A DNA stretch of 64,000 bases from Stigmatella erecta (GTDB lineage Bacteria > Myxococcota > Myxococcia > Myxococcales > Myxococcaceae): assembly GCF_900111745.1 (NCBI RefSeq), contig NZ_FOIJ01000006.1, forward strand, positions 124,001-188,000, in the 5' to 3' direction. Positions within the stretch are counted from its first letter, which is position 1; every line of letters starts with the position of its first letter. Positions 43,168 through 51,687 of the stretch are shown here, in pieces. The notes beneath the pieces are model-generated. The model did no database searches. It saw only the letters and a list, made by a program, of their open reading frames with translations, and was not told the DNA's origin. The position numbers were made by a program, and so were the translations under genes.

Positions 43168-44772
43168 ATGCCGAAGTCGAAGCCACTCCCGTCCTGTCTC
43201 CGTTCCGCCCGCCAGGCCTGGCCGGCCCTCGCCGCCCTCGCCCTGGCCGGGCTCGCCCCGGCGGCCCTCGCCGATTCGGCGGTCTACGGCGGCGGCCCGT
43301 TCTATTCCGGTGGCACCGCGGTGATGAATGACCTGCGCAACTCGGGCTTCACCACCGTCATCCTGTGGAGCTTCCACATCGAGGACAACGGAGACCTCGT
43401 CTACAACGACATCCCGGTGGTCAAGAATGGCGCCTACATCGGCGACCCGGCCTGGCCGGCGCGGCTGGCCACGCTCAAGACCGCGCCCACCTCGGTCAAT
43501 CGCATCGAAGTGTCGACCGGCGCCTGGAGCGTTCCCGATTTCGAGCGCATGGCCCGGCTGGTCAATGGCACCGCCGCCGGCTGCGGCAGCACCCTGGTCT
43601 GCGGCACCGGCAGCAACAGCATCCTGTACCGCAACTTCCAGGCGCTGAAGGCCGCCACCGGCGCCGATGCGGTCAACTTCGATGACGAGAGCGCCTACGA
43701 CCTCACCCCGACCACCCAGTTCGGGCAGATGCTGATCGGCCAGGGTTACAAGATCACCTTCGCGCCCTACACCAATCAGAGCTTCTGGCGGAGCCTCAAG
43801 AACAACCTCGGCAGCGCGGTCGACACCATCTACCTGCAGGTCTACGACGGCGGCGCCGGCAACAATCCGGCGAGCTGGAACACCGCGATGGGCATGACCG
43901 TCGACCCGGGCCTGTGGTCTCGCCACGGCTCCGGCTGCGGCAGCGGTGACAGTCCGGCCACGGTGCAGAGCAAGATGAGCAACTGGAAGGCCTCCGCCGG
44001 CATCTCCGGGGGCTTCATGTGGCTGTATGACGATATGCAGGCGTGCTCGGCCCAGGGCACCAGCGCGCAGTACGCGGCGGCGATCAACACCGCCGTCAGC
44101 GGCAACACCCCGCCGGTGGCCAACTTCAGCCTCACCGTGAGCGGGCTGACCGCGATCTTCAGCGACGCCTCCAGCGACAGCGACGGCAGCATCGCCTCGC
44201 GCAGCTGGAACTTCGGCGATGGCACCGGCTCGACCGCGGCTAACCCCAGTCATGTCTACGCCAGCGCCGGCAGCTACACCGTCAGCCTGACCGTGACCGA
44301 CAACAAAGGCGCCACCCACACCAAGACCCAGACCGTCTCGGTCGGCGCCGGTTATGCCAACCTGGCGCTCAACAAGCCCGCGACGGGCTCCACCGCCTGC
44401 AACAGCACCGAGACGCCGGCCAAGGCGGTCAACGGCAGCGTCTCGGGCGGCACCACCGACAAGTTCTGCTCGTTGGCCTCCCCGGCCTGGCTGCAGGTCG
44501 ATCTCGGCTCGGCCCAGACGGTCCGCAGCTTCGTGGTCAACCATGCCGGCGCGGGCGGCGAGGCGAGCACCTGGAACACCCGGGCCTTCACCATCCAGAC
44601 CTCCAGCAACGGCACCACCTGGAGCACCCCGGTGACGGTGACCACCAACACTGCCAACACCTCGACCCACGCGATCAGCCCCACCTCGGCGCGCTACATC
44701 AAGCTCAACGTGACCACCGCGTCCCAGAACGGCGACCCGGCGACGCGCATCTACGACTTCGAGGTGCGCTGA
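43168..44772 (+). CDS. secreted GH18-like protein with PKD and F5/8 type C (discoidin) domains
   Basis: 534 residues from the ATG at 43168 (AAGGAG 8 nt upstream); signal peptide ends AALA. Residues ~40-310 are a TIM-barrel-like domain with TGADAVNFDDESAYD, comparable to the DxxDxE region of GH18 hydrolases, and GGFMWLYDDM near its end. A PKD domain follows (SRSWNFGDGTGSTAANPSHVY, ~325-395). The C-terminal ~130 residues are a discoidin/F5-8C carbohydrate-binding domain (NLALNKPATGSTACN, WLQVDLGSAQTVRSF, IKLNVTTASQ). The codon and motif style resembles Lysobacter/Xanthomonadaceae proteins, so acquisition by transfer is inferred. Confidence 0.8.
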   Translation: MPKSKPLPSCLRSARQAWPALAALALAGLAPAALADSAVYGGGPFYSGGTAVMNDLRNSGFTTVILWSFHIEDNGDLVYNDIPVVKNGAYIGDPAWPARLATLKTAPTSVNRIEVSTGAWSVPDFERMARLVNGTAAGCGSTLVCGTGSNSILYRNFQALKAATGADAVNFDDESAYDLTPTTQFGQMLIGQGYKITFAPYTNQSFWRSLKNNLGSAVDTIYLQVYDGGAGNNPASWNTAMGMTVDPGLWSRHGSGCGSGDSPATVQSKMSNWKASAGISGGFMWLYDDMQACSAQGTSAQYAAAINTAVSGNTPPVANFSLTVSGLTAIFSDASSDSDGSIASRSWNFGDGTGSTAANPSHVYASAGSYTVSLTVTDNKGATHTKTQTVSVGAGYANLALNKPATGSTACNSTETPAKAVNGSVSGGTTDKFCSLASPAWLQVDLGSAQTVRSFVVNHAGAGGEASTWNTRAFTIQTSSNGTTWSTPVTVTTNTANTSTHAISPTSARYIKLNVTTASQNGDPATRIYDFEVR

Positions 44773-44789
44773 CCCCGCAGGTTGCATTC

Positions 44790-44839
44790 ACGGCCCGCCG
44801 GGGCCGTCCTCCAGCGAGGCCCCTGCCGCCTCGCTGGAG
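44790..44839. terminator. tandem hairpins between convergent genes
   Basis: First stem: ACGGCCC (44790-44796) with GGGCCGT (44801-44807), loop 4 nt. Second stem: 12 bp, 44809-44820 with 44828-44839, loop 7 nt (CTCCAGCGAGGC and its complement). They lie between the stop codons at 44772 and 44851 and could serve both directions. Confidence 0.65.
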
Positions 44840-44850
44840 CGCCCGGACCG

Positions 44851-46839
44851 CTACGGGCCGAACTTCAGGAACAGCAGGTCCGGCCAGCCGTCCGCCGGTG
44901 CGTGGGACACGCCATCCACGATGACCGGATACCTGAACTGGCCTCCCAGCACCGTGCTCCCGTCCGCCGAGACGTCCAGCGCAGGCGCTTCGATTCGCTG
45001 ATCCAGCAGGCGGGACCAGCGGTGCGCGCCGGAGGAGGTGAAGCGCGCCACGGCGGAGGTGTTCTGCACCGGATGCCCCAGCTCGCCGCCCCCCAGGTCC
45101 ACCGGTCCGTTGGTGTGCACCAGCACGGAGAGGTTGCCGGACGGATCCGAGGCGAGACCATTGGCGTCCTCGAAGCCGGTGTCGCCCAGCCCCTTCGCCC
45201 AGAGGTCGCCGCCCGCCGGTGACAGCACCCCGAGCATTCCGTCGATGCCGGGCCAGGGCTCCGTCCCATGCTGGCTGGTGAGGGTGGAACCCGCGAAGCT
45301 GAAGGTGCCCTCGAAGCGGCCCGCGAAGGCCACCCCGCCCCCGGGCATGGGCGCGAGCGAGCCCACGTACCCCACCGGGCCATTGAGCGCGCGGGACCAC
45401 AGCAGCGTCCCCTCCGGGCTGTAGGCGGCGACGAACGGCGTCCGGCCCTGGGTGGCGCCCAGGCGGCCAGCGCCCGCCTCCCCACCGGCGAAGATGCGCC
45501 CGTCCGCGCCGGTTGCCACATCCCACCCCCGGGATTCGCTGCTGTAGGTGCCCGCGGGAACCGCCAGCGACCACAGGTGCGCGCCCTCCCAGGAGAACTT
45601 CGCGAGGAACATGCCGGACTGGGAAAGGTTCTCCGAGGACCGGAGCACCTCGCCTCCCAGGTTCAACAAGCCGCCGAAGTGGCCGGTGACGATGAGGCTG
45701 CCATTCGCGTCGGTGGCCAGGCCGCGCGCCACGGCCAAAGCGTCGCCCCCGGGCCGGGACGGGATGAAGCCGCGGGCCCACACGAAGTTCCCGGTGGGAG
45801 AGAACTTGGCGATGAAGAGTGCATAAGTGAATGGCGCGGTCCCGGGCAGCGGGCCTCCGCCGAAGTCAGGAGCGCCCATGTAGCTGCCCACCACGAGGAT
45901 GTTGCCCAGCGGGGTGACGGCCAAGGCGTTGGGACGGACCTGGATGTCGGCGCTCCCGGGAACGTAGACGCGCGACCACTGGTGCGCCCCGTTCTCGCCA
46001 TACCGCATCAGGGCGAGTGCGTGGTTCGTGGTGAAGGTCTGCCCGCCGAAGTTGGCGCCGCCGTAATAGTTCGCCGCGGAGACGAAGCCCCCCTGGGGAT
46101 GCGAGGCCATGGCACCGAATTGCTGTTCGTTCGCTCCTCCGCGCGCCCACGTCCACGCGAGGTCTCCCCCCGTGCCCTGGCGCTCGCAATACGTCCAGGC
46201 CAGGGTGAGGATGAGCTGCGGCTCGAGGGCGCTCCGCTCGCTGGAGGCGAAGTCCACGCCATTGCCCCCCGTGGGAATCAACGCGAAGTGGTAGGTCCCC
46301 GCGCCCGTCACCACCGGGCTCACGTCGTACTCGACCCAGGTGTGGCTGCCGACGGCGCCCAGGTCTCCCAGCACGCCGCCCACGCGCGCGGGACGGTTGT
46401 TCCACGTCAGGGTGTCCGCGCTCCAGTTCGAGCCGGCGCGGTAGAGCGCGGGCCCGTCGGAGCTGCCATCCATGGCATACAACCGGAGCCGCGCCCGCGT
46501 GAGCGTGACGTTCTGGAGGATTTCGGGGTCGACGGAGACGCGCAGGTAGGCCTCCATCCGGGGGTTCCCATCCACGAGCAGCAGGTCCCCGCCCTCATGC
46601 GTCGCGTCCGGCTCCGCCTCGACCCCGTAGGCGTCTTCCGAGACCGTCACGCGGAACTCCATGTCCCGGGTCACCTGCCCGCAGGACTCCAGCGCGGCCT
46701 CCTGCCCCGGAGTGCGCTCCTCTGGCGTGTAGCCGGGCGCCACGGCCTCCTCGGCCACGCCGCAGTGAGTCAACACCATCAGCCCTGCCGTCACCCCCGA
46801 CACCCTGCCCACGCGCTTCCACATCTTCCACCCTGACAT
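44851..46839 (-). CDS. lipoprotein with N-terminal DNRLRE/CBM96-like domain and beta-propeller repeats
   Basis: 662 residues. The ATG at 46839 has AAGGAG 6 nt upstream. A hydrophobic leader ends in VLTHC, an atypical lipobox. Residues ~60-235 are a DNRLRE (CBM96-like) domain: EDAYGVEAEPDATHEGGDLLL in part, AYLRVSVDPEIL, RLRLYAMDG, and FASSERSALEPQL. The rest is a propeller of repeats (FGAMASHPQGGFVSAANYYGG, NLGGEVLRSSENL, LFIAKFSPTGNFVWARGF in parts), the same type as the lipoprotein at 36128. Probable surface adhesin or carbohydrate-binding protein. Confidence 0.82.
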   Translation of the reverse strand: MSGWKMWKRVGRVSGVTAGLMVLTHCGVAEEAVAPGYTPEERTPGQEAALESCGQVTRDMEFRVTVSEDAYGVEAEPDATHEGGDLLLVDGNPRMEAYLRVSVDPEILQNVTLTRARLRLYAMDGSSDGPALYRAGSNWSADTLTWNNRPARVGGVLGDLGAVGSHTWVEYDVSPVVTGAGTYHFALIPTGGNGVDFASSERSALEPQLILTLAWTYCERQGTGGDLAWTWARGGANEQQFGAMASHPQGGFVSAANYYGGANFGGQTFTTNHALALMRYGENGAHQWSRVYVPGSADIQVRPNALAVTPLGNILVVGSYMGAPDFGGGPLPGTAPFTYALFIAKFSPTGNFVWARGFIPSRPGGDALAVARGLATDANGSLIVTGHFGGLLNLGGEVLRSSENLSQSGMFLAKFSWEGAHLWSLAVPAGTYSSESRGWDVATGADGRIFAGGEAGAGRLGATQGRTPFVAAYSPEGTLLWSRALNGPVGYVGSLAPMPGGGVAFAGRFEGTFSFAGSTLTSQHGTEPWPGIDGMLGVLSPAGGDLWAKGLGDTGFEDANGLASDPSGNLSVLVHTNGPVDLGGGELGHPVQNTSAVARFTSSGAHRWSRLLDQRIEAPALDVSADGSTVLGGQFRYPVIVDGVSHAPADGWPDLLFLKFGP

Positions 46840-46863
46840 TTCCCACTCCTTCACCTTTGTGAC

Positions 46864-46878
46864 TGCACCTGAGGTGCA
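46864..46878. promoter_or_regulatory. 15-bp perfect palindrome TGCACCT-G-AGGTGCA
   Basis: Ends 24 bp upstream of the 46839 start codon on the minus strand, inside the 202-bp divergent spacer shared with the gene at 47042. Likely operator of a dimeric regulator. Confidence 0.5.
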
Positions 46879-46927
46879 TGCGTCACCCGCCCATCGTGCC
46901 GGCACCTGGGCCGGCGTTCCGTGAGAG

Positions 46928-47021
46928 GTGATGGGCGTCATCTGCTTCAAGAGCCGTACCAGGAAACGGTGAAGTGTCTGGTGTTGGGGAGGCGGAAGCC
47001 CGCGCGCCGGACGCCCATCAC
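46928..47021. repeat. 12-bp inverted repeat in the divergent spacer
   Basis: GTGATGGGCGTC at 46928-46939 and its exact complement GACGCCCATCAC at 47010-47021, 70 nt apart. A third related copy, CGCCCATC, occurs at 46888-46895. It may mark cooperative binding sites between the genes starting at 46839 and 47042. Confidence 0.45.
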
Positions 47022-47041
47022 ACCTGTGCTAGAAACGGAAC

Positions 47042-48190
47042 GTGCCTCCAACACCCAAATGGTTCGACGTCTTGAAAAAGGATCCCAAAGCCAGTGAGGC
47101 AGGGATTCAATGGTTTACCGCCGAGGAGTCCGAGGCGAAGCGCCTCGAGCTCATCCGTGAATACGACCCTGCCCGGGGGCAGGCGCGACAACACCTACCG
47201 GACGAGGCCTTTGCCTCCGCCAAGTCCCTGGTGGAGCGGTTCCTGCCGGTGGGCACGGGCCCCGCGGCCACGGACCGAATGGGCAACAAGACCCGCTCCT
47301 GGCTCCTGGTGGACAAGCAGTCCGCCACCGAGCTGAAGGTCGCCCTGTCTCCGCTTCATCCGCCCTTTTTCTGGCTTTCCGCGGGACAGACCGCCGCCAC
47401 GCTCAAGGAATCCCTCGCACCCTACTTCCTCGCCTCGCCTCCCTCGGAGAGCAAGCTGGAGCGCACCGTGAGAGGGTTTCTTGGCACGGGCGCACGCGAT
47501 CAGTTGGATCTGATGAAGCTGCATGATCGCTACAAGGCCTCCGCCTTCCTGGATGGAATGGCCTGGGGCAGCGCCTATCCGCGCGAGCCCCTGATGGACA
47601 CGCTGCCCAAGGGCGCCGCGGGCCAGGCACAGGCCCAGCGCTACCGCGAACAGGCACGCACGGGCACGCCGACGTTCAGCTTCCGCTCGCTGTACTCCAA
47701 GTCGATCCTCACGGCGGAGGCGCATGTGGGACTCGTGGATGGCGTCAATCTCTTCATCGCCCAGCTGCGCTACCGCCCCGCGAAGCAAGCCTCCATGATC
47801 CGTGAACTCAACCAGCGGCTCGGCACGCGGTACCCGGAAGATCTCCCTGTGGATCTGGCGGGCGCACTCGTGGGGCTGCCCTTCGATACGCCGGACACCC
47901 TGCGTGCCGCCCTCGCTCAGCCGCACCAGCCGGCCCAGCTCTCCTTCACGCTCTTGTGCCTGGACCGCCTCACCTCCGATCAGGCATTGGCCGAGCAACA
48001 GCTCCGGGCGTATGCCTCCCATCCCGAGGGGCGCGTGCGTCAACTCGTGGCACACCTCGCGCTGCAGCGGGGACTCCAAGGACTGCTCACCGGGATGGCC
48101 AGCGCGGAGCCGCATCCCGAACTCAAGAAGCAGCTCTCGGAAGCCGTGCGGCGCCTCGCTTCCCCAGCAGCCGAGCGCGGCTCGACCTAG
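47042..48190 (+). CDS. hypothetical protein of unknown function
   Basis: 382 residues starting at the GTG at 47042. No signal peptide or membrane segment. The N-terminal half is mixed (WFTAEESEAKRLELIREYD, SWLLVDKQSATELKVAL), the C-terminal half is helical (QLRYRPAKQASMIRELNQRLG, LRAYASHPEGRVRQLVAHLAL) with some HEAT-like spacing. No family is recognised. It is the first of three consecutive plus-strand genes of unknown function, followed 189 bp later by a very large helical protein. Confidence 0.7.
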   Translation: MPPTPKWFDVLKKDPKASEAGIQWFTAEESEAKRLELIREYDPARGQARQHLPDEAFASAKSLVERFLPVGTGPAATDRMGNKTRSWLLVDKQSATELKVALSPLHPPFFWLSAGQTAATLKESLAPYFLASPPSESKLERTVRGFLGTGARDQLDLMKLHDRYKASAFLDGMAWGSAYPREPLMDTLPKGAAGQAQAQRYREQARTGTPTFSFRSLYSKSILTAEAHVGLVDGVNLFIAQLRYRPAKQASMIRELNQRLGTRYPEDLPVDLAGALVGLPFDTPDTLRAALAQPHQPAQLSFTLLCLDRLTSDQALAEQQLRAYASHPEGRVRQLVAHLALQRGLQGLLTGMASAEPHPELKKQLSEAVRRLASPAAERGST

Positions 48191-48379
48191 CGTGTGCCTT
48201 TGTAGGCGTGTGTCGCCCAGAATTATCGGTCCGCCAACAGGTGGCCCCCTCCAACCGCTCTCCAAGGGCCGGATTGGGGGGAACGCGACACAGTTTGTGT
48301 AAGCTCTCGCAACCGTTGCCGGGGGAGCGCGGACCATCTCTAGCGGCCCCTTTTGCCCGTTTTCCGCCAGGAGAAGCCC
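48191..48379. other. 189-bp intergenic region upstream of the 1088-residue protein
   Basis: A weak promoter-like pair TTGGGG-N17-TGTAAG is present at about 48276-48304, with poor match to sigma70. AGGAG lies before the ATG at 48380. No other structure seen. Confidence 0.25.
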
Positions 48380-51300
48380 ATGTCCCGTCCCGTTGATTCC
48401 ACCTCCGGTGGAAGCGCCTCCCTTCGTGCCGCGGAGGAGGCCGCGCGCCGTGCCGCAGAGGCCGCCGCGCGCCGGGCCGCGGAGGCCGCCGCCCAGAAGG
48501 CCGCAGCGGAACAAGCCGCCCGGGCACAGAACGCCGCGTCCGCGAAGCCCCAGGGTGCCCCCCCTCCGGCATCCCGGGATGGGTTCTCCGCCCGCTCCAC
48601 CGCTGCCAACCAGGTGCGCCTGGATGGCGCTCCCCCCTCGCCGGGTCCGGCCAATGCCGCCAACGCCTCGCCCGTGCCGGAGAAGGCCAAGGATCTCGGC
48701 ACGCTCTTCCCCCAGCTGAAGGACAAGCCCAAGGAAGAGCTGGAGAAGCTCCACAAGTCGATGCAGAAGCTGGTGACGGGGGACTTCCCAGCGCAGGCCG
48801 CCGCCCTGGGCGAACTCTCCAAGCAGTTCCCCGAAGCCAAGAATGCCCTCCTCGACAAGCTCGGGCTCAAGGATCAGAAGCTCGTCAAGCTGGCCACCGA
48901 CCCCACCGCGCTCAAGTCCCTGGGGACGCTGACCGACCCCAAGGCGACCGTGGCCCAGAAGGCGCAGGCGGCGCTCGAGCTGGCCAACAGCGCCGGGACG
49001 GCGTTCAAGCCCGATGACCTCAAGGGCGTGCTCAAGAACGTGCTCGATGGCCTGCCCGCGGGCGCGAAGCTGGCCGAGGCCATCGGCACCTTCACCGATC
49101 CGGAGGCGACGGGCACCGCCAAGGCCAAGGCGACGCTGGAGCTCGCCAAGTCCCTCCAGGAGTTCGCGGGAGAGGCATTTCCCGGACTCGCCAATGATCT
49201 GCGCAAGCTCGATGGCCCCCTGCGCGCCGTCAGCTCGGCCATCACGCTGCTGGACCCTTCCTCCTCGGCGAAGGACAAGGCCGTCGCGGCCGCCCAGCTC
49301 GCCACGGAGATCCCCGATCTCAAGGCGGACCTCACCGGCTTCAAGGAGGCGCTCAAGCAGTTCAAAGTGAGGGGCGCCGTCCAGGCCGTCGACGAAGGGG
49401 CGCTGTTGGCCGAGAGCGCCGTGAAGGGGTTGTCCCCGGCGCTGGCCAGTCAGATGTCCCCCGCGCAGCTCACGAAGCTGGAGGAGCTCGCCAAGAAGAC
49501 CGGCCCCGATGAACTGGAGGGCGTGCTCAAGGGCATCCGGACTCCCGAGGCCCTGGAAGGCCTCGTGGGCAAGCTGGATGCGCTGGATGGCGACGCCAGC
49601 AAGCGGCTGCTCAAGTCCCTCGGCGGCATGGAGCATGGCGCGCTGGGCAAGGTGCTCTCCGAGCCGGGCATGCTCGATCAGCTCGGCACGTTGGCCACCA
49701 AGCTCGATGACGAGAGCGCAGAGCTCGTCGGCAAGCTCGCCAAGGACATGGACGCCGACGGCCTGAAGATGCTGTTGAAGTTCACCGACGGCGTCGACGC
49801 GGGGCTCCTCAAGACGGGGCTCAAGGGGCTGGGCCCCCTGCTCGAGGAAGGCGGCGGAAAGCTGGTCGGCAAGGGCCTCCAGCTGATGGACGGCATGCTC
49901 GGCAAGATGGGCGTGGAGATCACGGCCGACGTCGCCGGCAAGGTGTTCAAGAACCTCGCGAAGGCCATCCCGCTCGCGGGAGCCGTGCCCGGCGTCGTCG
50001 ACGCGGTGGACTACGCGCAGAAGGCCTCGGAGCTCCACGGCAAGAACAAGGACCTCGGCTTCCTGGCGATGGTGGGCGCGGGCCTCAACGGCGCGGACGC
50101 GGTGGTGGGCACGGTGCTGGACTTCACCGGCGTGGGCGCGGCGGTGGACCTGGGTGTGGGCGCGGGCTTCGCCCTCGCCGAGCTGGCGCTGGACATCGGC
50201 TTCAGCGCGGAGAAGGCAAAGTTCGACAAGGATCCCAAGAACTACCAGGCGCCGGACTGGGTGAAGACCGTCAACCTGGCCGCCGCCGCCTCCATGGGGC
50301 CCTCGGGCATGGCCTCGCTCGCGGCCTATTACGGGCCGGAGGGCGCCGCCGAGCTGATGCAGTGGGGCGTCGAGAAGGGGGCGAAGGGCGCGGTGGCGCT
50401 GGCGAAGTTCGCCGGTGTCGAGTCCGCCAACCTCACCGGCGACGGGCTCCATGCGACCGCGGGCTTCATCCACAAGCTCGCCGATGTCGTCCGCAACCCG
50501 TCGAAGTACGGGGAGGCGATCGCCACCCAGGCCCGTGACGCGTTCAACACGGCCCTGGAGAAGGGGGGCGAGATCGCCGCGGAGGCGAAGAAGGTCCTCG
50601 GCTCCGTCATCGACGACGCGAAGAAGCTGGGGGAGAAGGGCCTGGAGACCCTGAAGTTCATCGCCCAGAACCCTGGCAAGGCCGCGGAGATGGCGGTCGA
50701 TGGCATCCAGGGGATGCTCGCCTCCGGCACCGAGCTCTTGAAGAAGGGCGGTGAGGCGCTGCTCAAGAAGGCGGGCGAGACGCTGGAGGGGCTCCAGAAG
50801 GGCTGGGAGAGCCTCCAGGGCGCGGCCCGCGAGAAGGCCGCCCAGCTCATCGAGAGTGCCAAGGCGGGACTCGAGTCGGTGGTCAACAAGGCCAAGGAGC
50901 TGGGCGAGAAGGGCCTGGAGACGTTGGTCTGGGCGGCCTCGCACCCCGGTGAGGTGGCTGGCATGGCCCAGAAGGTCCTCACGGACACGCTGGCCCAGGG
51001 CGGCGAGCTGGCCAAGAAGGCGTGGGAAGGCATCAAGAGCCTGGGGGCGCAAGGCCTCGAGTTCGCGGAGAGCACCATCAAGGGGTTGCAGGCCGCGGGT
51101 GGCAAGGCGGTGGAGACGCTCAAGTACATCGCGGAGAACCCGGGCGAGGCCGCCACGAAGGTGCGCGACTGGGCCGGCCAGACGCTGTCCAACATGGTCC
51201 GCGCGGGCGGGCAGATGGCCCAGGATGCCGCCATCGCCATCAAGGACTTCGTCGACCGGCGCGTGGACTGGGCCAAGACCTTCGCCACGGACCTGCTGAA

Positions 51301-51646
51301 GGACGGCGTGGGCGCCTTCAAGGAAGTCGCCAAGGCGTGGGGCGAGAACCTCACCGAGGGCGGCAAGGAGATCCTGGCCGCGCTCAAGGATCTGAGCAGC
51401 GCTGGCGTGGATGCGCTCAAGGACCTGGCCAGCGTGGGCGGCCAACTGGCGGAGACCGCGGTGGGCTACCTGGGAGACCTGGCGAAGATGGGCGTGGATA
51501 CCGCCAAGGGCGCGCTCGATGGGCTCGTGCAGCTCGGTGGGCAAGTCGGGGAGCTGGCGGAGAACACCTTCGATGCCGTGAAGAACGCCACCAACGGAGA
51601 GGTCAACGTCCTCGGCTGGGAAGTCGACGTCAACCCGCTCTGGTAA
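48380..51646 (+). CDS. very large amphipathic helical repeat protein
   Basis: 1088 residues from the ATG at 48380 (AGGAG upstream). The first ~100 residues are low complexity (Ala/Arg repeats, then Pro/Ala/Ser). Residues ~110-540 are helical with repeated L..L...L patterns. A strongly hydrophobic Gly/Ala/Val segment lies at ~565-620. From ~700 there are imperfect repeats: LGEKGLETLKFIAQNPGKA, LGEKGLETLVWAASHPGEV, GGKAVETLKYIAENPGEA. The C-terminus is NVLGWEVDVNPLW. It has no signal peptide, enzyme motif or known domain. It could be a membrane-active, LEA-like or apolipoprotein-like protein. Translation partner genes on both sides are also unknown. Confidence 0.7.
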   Translation: MSRPVDSTSGGSASLRAAEEAARRAAEAAARRAAEAAAQKAAAEQAARAQNAASAKPQGAPPPASRDGFSARSTAANQVRLDGAPPSPGPANAANASPVPEKAKDLGTLFPQLKDKPKEELEKLHKSMQKLVTGDFPAQAAALGELSKQFPEAKNALLDKLGLKDQKLVKLATDPTALKSLGTLTDPKATVAQKAQAALELANSAGTAFKPDDLKGVLKNVLDGLPAGAKLAEAIGTFTDPEATGTAKAKATLELAKSLQEFAGEAFPGLANDLRKLDGPLRAVSSAITLLDPSSSAKDKAVAAAQLATEIPDLKADLTGFKEALKQFKVRGAVQAVDEGALLAESAVKGLSPALASQMSPAQLTKLEELAKKTGPDELEGVLKGIRTPEALEGLVGKLDALDGDASKRLLKSLGGMEHGALGKVLSEPGMLDQLGTLATKLDDESAELVGKLAKDMDADGLKMLLKFTDGVDAGLLKTGLKGLGPLLEEGGGKLVGKGLQLMDGMLGKMGVEITADVAGKVFKNLAKAIPLAGAVPGVVDAVDYAQKASELHGKNKDLGFLAMVGAGLNGADAVVGTVLDFTGVGAAVDLGVGAGFALAELALDIGFSAEKAKFDKDPKNYQAPDWVKTVNLAAAASMGPSGMASLAAYYGPEGAAELMQWGVEKGAKGAVALAKFAGVESANLTGDGLHATAGFIHKLADVVRNPSKYGEAIATQARDAFNTALEKGGEIAAEAKKVLGSVIDDAKKLGEKGLETLKFIAQNPGKAAEMAVDGIQGMLASGTELLKKGGEALLKKAGETLEGLQKGWESLQGAAREKAAQLIESAKAGLESVVNKAKELGEKGLETLVWAASHPGEVAGMAQKVLTDTLAQGGELAKKAWEGIKSLGAQGLEFAESTIKGLQAAGGKAVETLKYIAENPGEAATKVRDWAGQTLSNMVRAGGQMAQDAAIAIKDFVDRRVDWAKTFATDLLKDGVGAFKEVAKAWGENLTEGGKEILAALKDLSSAGVDALKDLASVGGQLAETAVGYLGDLAKMGVDTAKGALDGLVQLGGQVGELAENTFDAVKNATNGEVNVLGWEVDVNPLW

Positions 51647-51687
51647 TGCCTGCTCCCACCAGGGGCCACCAGGACTAGGATGCGCGC

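Noticed and set aside
48276-48304. sigma70 promoter for the 1088-residue protein
   Set aside because: TTGGGG and TGTAAG match only weakly, so it is listed as an intergenic note and not as a promoter.
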